This document shows, one piece after another, positions 58,627 through 64,000 of a stretch of 64,000 nucleotides of DNA. The translations under genes were made by a program, and so were the position numbers. Below the pieces are notes generated by a model. That model was not told the DNA's origin and did no database searches. It saw only the letters and a program-made list of their open reading frames with translations. Every line of letters starts with the position of its first letter. The first letter of the stretch is position 1. Source of the DNA: Verrucomicrobiaceae bacterium. Lineage in GTDB: Bacteria; Verrucomicrobiota; Verrucomicrobiia; Verrucomicrobiales; Verrucomicrobiaceae. Where the stretch lies: positions 1 through 64,000 of the forward strand of contig JAEUHK010000107.1 in assembly GCA_016795465.1 (NCBI GenBank). The letters are read 5' to 3'.

Positions 58627-61410
58627 ATGTGGCGCTCCCTTTTGATCTTGTCGGCCTCCTCGGTGTTTTGTGCCGCGGACAACGCGTTGTTTGATGCGTT
58701 TGTAAAACGCTGCGAGTCATCGTCGTCGTGGTCCGTGGAGGCGCGCACGCTCGTGCAGGACGGCGAACCGGCGGTGACACGTGTGTTCTTTGCAGCGCCG
58801 GACAAGCTGCGGGTGGAGGAAGTCGGCGGCAAGAAGCCCCTGGTGGTGCTCAATGGAGCCACAGGCTGGTACTACCAACCCGAGGACAAAACCTGCTTTG
58901 TCTTGGAAGAACCGGACGCGCTGAAACAATTGCAGAAGGGCGATCTGGCGCTGGGGTCGATGGCGGCTCCGGGATTGTTCAAGCAAATGACCATGCGCAC
59001 GGACGCCAGGCCGGTGGAGGAACTTTTTGAGGGCATGAAAAGCACTCGGCTGGAATTCCGGTTTGGAGAGCTAGACCTCAAGCTGTGGCTGCGGTCGCGC
59101 GATGAGGGGCCGGTGCTGTGCGGCTCGGAGATGAGCAGCCGCCCCAACGATGTGACCAAGGCCGGGTGGTCGCGCCGGCAGGTGTACACCAATTGGAACT
59201 TCGAAAAGCAGCGGAAAGAGTTGTTCGTGTTCGAGCCGCCCGCAGACGTCAAGGTGGTGGACGCGCTGACGCGGCGTGAGCACGTCCGGGTGGCTCCAAT
59301 CCTGCTGCCAAAGGTTGAAGGAAAGCTCAAGCGTGACTTTGAGGCACGCCAGACGGCCTGGATGCAGCGCCTTCTCACGGAGGCATTCGCGAAGCGTCAC
59401 ACGGGCCAACCCTGGTTGCAGGAGGCGGTGGCGGCCCTGCGTGAAGCCGCCCCCTTCCTGAATGAAGGCGGAACCCGCAATGAGATGACCGGCGTGACGA
59501 CCAGGCCTGCGCCCGGATTGATCCAGCGGTTCCAAGCGCTGCGGGACCGCGGCTGTGATGATCCGCTTTTTGTATATGTGAGCGTCTTTCTGGAGGCGTT
59601 TTTGAAAAATGCCAGGCTGGAGCAGGTGCGCATGGTGGAGGCACTGTGGCCGCGGCTGCTCGCAGGAGATGATCCGGAGGCGGTGAAGGCCTTTGTCACC
59701 GCATGGCTTTGGAACACGACGTATGCCGGTGCCAGCACGACGAGGAACAGCGAGCTGAAAAAGCGCTGCGATGACGAACTCGTGGTGCGGATCGTGTCCG
59801 CACTGGAGTCCGCCGGGGACCGCGAGGATGCGTTTGGTCTGTGCCAGATGCTGCAAGGAGAGTGGCCTCTGGCCAACTTTTGCCACTGGCGGCGGGACAG
59901 GCTCTTCATTCCTCTGGAAAAATGCCGCGGCCCCAAGTGGGTAACTGGCTCCCTGCTGGGGGAGATGGAGATCACCGAGGCGTGGGAGAAGCGTGGAGGT
60001 GGCTGGGCATCGACGGTGACTGACGAGGGCTGGAAAGGCTTTGAGCACTGGCTCACCAAAGCGCGCGAGCACCTCTCACAGGCATGGGAAGAAGAAAAAG
60101 AGGCTCACTGGGCCGCCACGCGAATGATCACCGTCACGATGGCAGGTCATGGTGTGCCAGGTGTGGACGAGCGGACTTGGTTTGACCGTGCCACGGCGGC
60201 CTGCTTTGACCACATCGACGCCTACGATCACCTGCTGTGGGCCTGGCGGCCGCGGTGGGGCGGCAGCCATGAGTTGATGCTGGAGTTTGGCAAGGCCTGC
60301 GCTGCCACACGGCGCTATGACACCATCGTGCCCTCACGCCTCTTCAAAGCCGTGCGTGATGTCTCCGAGGAGTTGGCCTGCAAGGACACCGTGCATGAGG
60401 ACCCCGAGCTCTGCCGCCTCGTGCTGGAAACACAAAAAGGGATGGTGGCCCGTGCCGCGCCGGATGAGGAGCGCTACCTCCGCTCCTTCCTCGTGGTCAA
60501 TGCCTTCCTCGCTCGCGACTACGCCACGGCTGCGGAGGCTCTGGCCAGGATCACGGACGGCCTGCATTCGCAGGCATCGACGAGGTTTTACCTTTACGGC
60601 AAATATCTGGTGTTGTGGCAGGGGATGCTGGCGCTTCACAGCCTCGACAAGACCGCCTTCGCCACTTTTGAAAAGGCGGAACAGGCCTATGCTTCGCTGG
60701 AACTGGAGTCCGCCCGCAAGCTTTACCAGCAAGTGCTGAAAACTCCCGGCGTGGAGGCATCTAAGGAAGCCGCGCGTCTTCTCCGCATGCGCCTGGCCGC
60801 CATCGCGGTCGAAAAGCGCCTGCAAACCGGCCAGTGGGTCAAACTCGCCGAGAATGAGCGTCGTCTGTTGTGGATCGGCACGCAGAACGATTGGTGGAAT
60901 CACGAGGGCGGTCATCTCAGCCTCAAAAACGAGACCGAGGGAGCCTGGGCCAAGGTGGTGCTCAATGCACGGGTGGGTCTCGATTTCGAGGTGAGAGGGC
61001 GTCTGGACAATCCCGAGGGACTCCATCACGCGCAGCTCGGCATCATGATGGGCCTGCGCTGGAACTACAACGGATGGGCCTCTGCTGTGGCGGGCTACAC
61101 GTGTGTGAAGCCGAACCGGAAGGGGGCCGCGCTCGTCTCCCAATCTTACGCGGCCACGGAGGATTCTCCGCATGGCGATGTAGAGCTCAAAAGGAACTCC
61201 ACCTTCCATCTGCGCGTGAAGGACGGCGAGGCGGTTCTCACCATTGATGGCGCTGAAGTGGTCCGCGGGGATGTTCGTGGCCTCTATGAGAATCGCCGTC
61301 CATGGCAGGAGGACTCGCCCGAGCAGAACATGCTGGGCTTTGGCTGCAATTTCCTTCCGAAAGGCGAGTCCTGGATCAAGGACATCGAAATCCGCCGGGT
61401 CGTGGACTGA
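58627..61410 (+). CDS. large secreted protein with LolA-like N-terminus and DUF1080-like C-terminus
   Basis: A 927-aa protein starting at the ATG at 58627 (MWRSLLILSASSVFCAAD), with a signal peptide to about residue 16. Residues 20-220 resemble DUF2092/LolA-type lipoprotein-binding folds (RVFFAAPDKLRVEEVGGKKPLVVLNGATGWYYQPEDK). The middle (about 230-720) is helical with no clear motif. The last about 200 residues (LLWIGTQNDWWNHEGGHLSL ... TFHLRVKDGEAVLTIDGAEV ... WIKDIEIRRV) are beta-sandwich, like 3-keto-disaccharide hydrolase (DUF1080) domains. Function unknown. It converges with the MFS gene at 3 bp. Confidence 0.65.
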   Translation: MWRSLLILSASSVFCAADNALFDAFVKRCESSSSWSVEARTLVQDGEPAVTRVFFAAPDKLRVEEVGGKKPLVVLNGATGWYYQPEDKTCFVLEEPDALKQLQKGDLALGSMAAPGLFKQMTMRTDARPVEELFEGMKSTRLEFRFGELDLKLWLRSRDEGPVLCGSEMSSRPNDVTKAGWSRRQVYTNWNFEKQRKELFVFEPPADVKVVDALTRREHVRVAPILLPKVEGKLKRDFEARQTAWMQRLLTEAFAKRHTGQPWLQEAVAALREAAPFLNEGGTRNEMTGVTTRPAPGLIQRFQALRDRGCDDPLFVYVSVFLEAFLKNARLEQVRMVEALWPRLLAGDDPEAVKAFVTAWLWNTTYAGASTTRNSELKKRCDDELVVRIVSALESAGDREDAFGLCQMLQGEWPLANFCHWRRDRLFIPLEKCRGPKWVTGSLLGEMEITEAWEKRGGGWASTVTDEGWKGFEHWLTKAREHLSQAWEEEKEAHWAATRMITVTMAGHGVPGVDERTWFDRATAACFDHIDAYDHLLWAWRPRWGGSHELMLEFGKACAATRRYDTIVPSRLFKAVRDVSEELACKDTVHEDPELCRLVLETQKGMVARAAPDEERYLRSFLVVNAFLARDYATAAEALARITDGLHSQASTRFYLYGKYLVLWQGMLALHSLDKTAFATFEKAEQAYASLELESARKLYQQVLKTPGVEASKEAARLLRMRLAAIAVEKRLQTGQWVKLAENERRLLWIGTQNDWWNHEGGHLSLKNETEGAWAKVVLNARVGLDFEVRGRLDNPEGLHHAQLGIMMGLRWNYNGWASAVAGYTCVKPNRKGAALVSQSYAATEDSPHGDVELKRNSTFHLRVKDGEAVLTIDGAEVVRGDVRGLYENRRPWQEDSPEQNMLGFGCNFLPKGESWIKDIEIRRVVD

Positions 61411-61413
61411 GCC

Positions 61414-62652
61414 TCACACTTCCGCCCTCTCCAGCTTCGGAGCCAGCAGATGCACGGCGGCGAGGCCGAGGAAATAGACGAGGCCGGCGATGATGAACAT
61501 GGTGAGGTAGCTGCCGGTGGCTTCTTTGATGCGGCCGGAGGCGGCTTGCATCAAAATGCCGCCGATGGCTCCGGCCATGCCGCCGATACCGACGACGGAG
61601 CCGACGGCGCGTCGCGGAAAGAGATCGGAGGTGAGGGTGAAGAGGTTCGCGGAGAAGCCCTGATGGGCGGCGGCGGCGAGGGAGATGAGCAGGACCGCCG
61701 TCCAAAGGTTGTCGGTGACCGGTGCGTAGGCCACGGGCAGCACGCAAAGGGCGCAAAGCAGCATGGTGAGCTTTCGTGCGGCATTGGCGGTCCAGCCGCG
61801 TTTCAGCAGGAAGGATGAAAACCAGCCTCCGGCGACGCTGCCGATATCGGCGAGCACATAAATGGTGATGAGCGGAGCGCCGATGGTCTTGATGCTGACG
61901 CCAAAACGCTCGGCGAAGAACTTGCCGCTCCAAAAGAGGTAAAACCACCACACTGGATCGGTGAGAAATTTGCCCATCGCGAAGGCCCAGGTCTGGCGGT
62001 GGCTCAAAAGAGGCAGCCAGGAGACTCGCGTGTTGTTTTCATCACCATCACTGCGGATGTGCGCGAGCTCGGCAGGCGTGACTCGCGGATGGTTTTCCGG
62101 TTCGCGGTAGATGGGCAGCCAAAACGCGACCCACAGCAGCCCGGCGATGCCGGTGACGAGAAACGCGGCCTGCCAGCCATACGCGACAGCGAGCCAGGGC
62201 ACGAGCAACGGCGCGAGGAAGGCTCCGACATTCGAGCCGGCATTGAAGATGCCGGTGGCGAAGGCTCGCTCGCGCTGCGGGAACCATTCGGCGGTGGTTT
62301 TGACAGCAGCAGGGAAATTCCCAGCTTCGCCAAGGCCGAGCAAGAAGCGGGCGATGCCAAAACCAAGCGGTGTGGCGGCCATCGCATGCGCAGCGGCAGC
62401 GAGACTCCAAAAGACGAGCGAGGCGGCGTAGCCAAAACGCACGCCCACGCGGTCGATGAAGCGACCGACAAGCAGGAAGCCGAGCGCATAGGCGAAGCTG
62501 AAGGCGGCGTTGATGTCGCCATACTCGGTGTCGGTCCACTGGATGACCTTCTTCAGTTCTGGCTCGAGCACGCCGAGCACGGCGCGGTCGATGTAATTGA
62601 TCGTCGTGGCGGCAAACAGCAGGCCGCAGATGGTCCAGCGGAAGTGTTTCAT
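61414..62652 (-). CDS. MFS transporter, anion:cation symporter type (hexuronate/glucarate-like)
   Basis: A 412-aa permease starting at the ATG at 62652 (MKHFRWTICGLLFAATTINYIDR). Twelve hydrophobic helices; NYIDRAVLGVLEPEL is the first-loop motif of ExuT/GudP-like ACS members, and FLLGLGEAGNFPAAVKTTAEWFPQRERAFATGIFN is another. This family takes up hexuronates and other organic acids with protons or cations. It overlaps the upstream gene's stop by one base (TGATG), so translation is coupled. A decayed copy of its 3' end is at 58205-58400. Confidence 0.9.
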   Translation of the reverse strand: MKHFRWTICGLLFAATTINYIDRAVLGVLEPELKKVIQWTDTEYGDINAAFSFAYALGFLLVGRFIDRVGVRFGYAASLVFWSLAAAAHAMAATPLGFGIARFLLGLGEAGNFPAAVKTTAEWFPQRERAFATGIFNAGSNVGAFLAPLLVPWLAVAYGWQAAFLVTGIAGLLWVAFWLPIYREPENHPRVTPAELAHIRSDGDENNTRVSWLPLLSHRQTWAFAMGKFLTDPVWWFYLFWSGKFFAERFGVSIKTIGAPLITIYVLADIGSVAGGWFSSFLLKRGWTANAARKLTMLLCALCVLPVAYAPVTDNLWTAVLLISLAAAAHQGFSANLFTLTSDLFPRRAVGSVVGIGGMAGAIGGILMQAASGRIKEATGSYLTMFIIAGLVYFLGLAAVHLLAPKLERAEV

Positions 62653-63737
62653 CACGATGGAGTGGCTTCGACGGTTTTCAGCTCCACGCCGCCGCAGTCC
62701 TGGCAGAGCAGATCGGCCTTCAAGAAGCTGGCGTGGCAGCAGGGGCACCACGCGATGGCAGGTGCTTGCAGGGCAGGGGCGGGATCGTAGTCCTCGATGG
62801 TGATGTTTTCGGCCTTGAAGAAGCTTTCGAGGGCCTGGGCATCGGCAGGCGGCTCCGTGGCGGTTTTCCAACCGGGGCGGTATTTGGCGCGTCGCCAGTA
62901 GGTGCGAGCGTTTTCGAGCCAGGCGGCCTTCGAGGGTTGCTCAGCCCACGCGAGCGGATGCAGCAGCACTCTGCGTGGCAGGGCATCACAAACCAGATCG
63001 ATGGCGCGAGCGGAGAGATGAGGCAGCAAGGCGATGCCAAGCGCCCGCCAGAAGCGATGAGAGACGGCAAGGCGATGTGTTTTGATGAAGCGAAGGAAGA
63101 GGAAGGCCTGCGTGAAGGTGAGGACGGGCAGCACACCAAGAGCGTAAAAGAAGCGAGTGGAATCACCGAGCACCCGATAGGCCGGGGCGATCACAACAAA
63201 GCACCACCAGAGGATGATGGTGCCGAGCAGGGCCAGCGTGCCTGTTTTACCCGCGGCGGCGCTTTGAGCCGCGGCTTCGGTGAGGCTGAGGGTCTGGCGT
63301 GCGTGCTTGAGGAAGGCGGCGCGGCGCTGCTCGGGTCGCAGGGCCTTCCATGCGGTGACAAGAGCCGCCCAGGCGGTGGCATCGGCGGCGTTTGGGAGGC
63401 GCAGTGTGTGGCTGGCATCGAGGCGCAGCGTTTTCTCGGAGGCCTGTGGTTCGATTTGTGCCCAGTCGAGAATCTCGCGGGTGCCGTCATCGCGATGCAG
63501 CACGAGATGCGAAGCCTCGGCGATGAGCAGCCAAGGCATTGCGGGCACTTGCGGCGAGGGAACCGGATGCAGCAGCACCGGCGAACCTCCCGCGATGTGA
63601 AAACGATCCCACGGCCGCACGAATCGCGAGACGCGATCACGACCGACGGCGAGCCATGCCTGCGCCGGCACGATCCACAGGCATTCCATGAGGTAGAACG
63701 CGGCGAAGACCGCGAGGAGTGTCTGGCCGTCGGTCAT
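62652..63737 (-). CDS. membrane protein with C-terminal zinc-ribbon
   Basis: A 361-aa protein with about three hydrophobic helices (residues 1-22; TLALLGTIILWWCFVVIAPAY; FFYALGVLPVLTFTQAFLFLRF) and soluble parts between. The C-terminus has a CPCC ... CQDC zinc-ribbon (WCPCCHASFLKADLLCQDCGG). I do not recognise the family. The gene ends in a TGATG overlap with the MFS transporter and lies 9 bp after the DUF2167 stop, suggesting one operon. Confidence 0.6.
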   Translation of the reverse strand: MTDGQTLLAVFAAFYLMECLWIVPAQAWLAVGRDRVSRFVRPWDRFHIAGGSPVLLHPVPSPQVPAMPWLLIAEASHLVLHRDDGTREILDWAQIEPQASEKTLRLDASHTLRLPNAADATAWAALVTAWKALRPEQRRAAFLKHARQTLSLTEAAAQSAAAGKTGTLALLGTIILWWCFVVIAPAYRVLGDSTRFFYALGVLPVLTFTQAFLFLRFIKTHRLAVSHRFWRALGIALLPHLSARAIDLVCDALPRRVLLHPLAWAEQPSKAAWLENARTYWRRAKYRPGWKTATEPPADAQALESFFKAENITIEDYDPAPALQAPAIAWCPCCHASFLKADLLCQDCGGVELKTVEATPS

Positions 63738-63746
63738 GAAGGCAGA

Positions 63747-64000
63747 TCAATCCTGCTGGCGGGCACCGAAGAGCTTGCCGAAGAACTTTTTGATCGCAGC
63801 GAGCATGGCGATGGCACCGATGATGAGCGGTTTGGCGAACTTCGTGAAGAAGCCGGACTTCGCGAGGGCGAAGGCCGCGCCCCCCGCGACGAGGCCGGTG
63901 AGGCCGTATTCGGCGATCTTGTCACCCGAGCGGAACTCGGCGTAGCGCTCGCCTTCAATGTAGGAGAAGCCGGTGAGGATCTTTTCCTGCTCGGCGATCA
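63747..64000 (-). CDS. DUF2167-like membrane protein, 5' end outside window
   Basis: Only the C-terminal 83 residues are inside the window, ending with TGA at 63749-63747. FSYIEGERYAEFRSGDKIAEYGLTGLVAGGAAFALAK and the basic amphipathic tail FFTKFAKPLII...AAIKKFFGKLFGARQQD match the end of DUF2167 membrane proteins. The function of this family is not known. It is upstream of, and co-oriented with, the zinc-ribbon membrane protein and MFS genes. Confidence 0.75.
   Translation of the reverse strand, partial: IAEQEKILTGFSYIEGERYAEFRSGDKIAEYGLTGLVAGGAAFALAKSGFFTKFAKPLIIGAIAMLAAIKKFFGKLFGARQQD

Noticed and set aside
1..64000. tRNA, rRNA, prophage or insertion-sequence genes
   Set aside because: I looked for T-loop signatures, transposase motifs and phage structural genes and saw none; absence is not proven without a covariance-model scan.

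Overview
The window looks like a chromosomal segment of a heterotrophic Verrucomicrobiota bacterium, most likely Verrucomicrobiaceae (Prosthecobacter-like). The evidence is GC-rich DNA with many weak Shine-Dalgarno sites, two secreted sulfatases, a giant PVC-type ThuA/dehydrogenase/CxxCH protein, small secreted Planctomycete-type cytochromes, a PEP-CTERM protein, a Trx/PDZ protein of the type otherwise known as a selenoprotein family, and many short palindromic intergenic repeats. The genus is inference; no rRNA or tRNA gene was seen. Layout: 1-11.3 kb holds secreted hydrolases and FAD-dependent oxidoreductases (CocE-type and BD-FAE-type hydrolases, two FAD enzymes flanking a LamG-like protein, a GDSL esterase), plus a PLP-dependent threonine dehydratase-like enzyme and an orphan PAS/GAF histidine kinase. 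11.3-16.6 kb holds a tandem GxxExxY protein, rsmH with a MazG-like pyrophosphohydrolase, a small cytochrome, an iduronate-sulfatase-like enzyme and a glycine-rich RRM protein. 16.6-22.2 kb is an accessory, repeat-laden stretch: an NYN/LOTUS-type RNase-like protein, a short PQQ-repeat protein, an HNH endonuclease divergent from an unknown 225-aa protein, a DUF2726 protein and a PIG-L deacetylase, interleaved with 171-bp tandem repeats and palindromic elements. 22.2-35 kb carries the Trx/PDZ haem protein, a DUF2490 protein, a DegT aminotransferase, a PEP-CTERM protein, a LOG protein, an amidohydrolase, panD, a VWA protein and the 1629-aa PVC protein. 35-41.5 kb is core: rplM-rpsI, then argC-argJ-argB-argD-argF. 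41.5-55.1 kb mixes core and signalling genes: a Ser/Thr kinase with C-terminal leucine-rich repeats, murI, a Kelch protein, an M19 dipeptidase, cinA, a Fur-family regulator, a hybrid histidine kinase and folP. 55.2-64 kb returns to polysaccharide-degradation genes (CBM9-like protein, second sulfatase, hexuronate-type MFS transporter) with a scarred 1.1-kb stretch holding a 22-bp x 10 tandem array, a decayed copy of the MFS 3' end and another gene fragment. How the genes may work together: the sulfatases, CBM9-like protein, Kelch mutarotase-like protein, FAD enzymes, ThuA protein and hexuronate-type transporter fit uptake and degradation of sulfated or uronic polysaccharides (inference). The arginine cluster gives five steps of ornithine/citrulline synthesis with ArgJ recycling acetyl groups; argG and argH are not here. 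I did not find a convincing new defence or mobile system. The most unusual signals are the repeat families, several of which have entered coding sequence, and the nuclease-like gene cluster at 16.8-20.7 kb.
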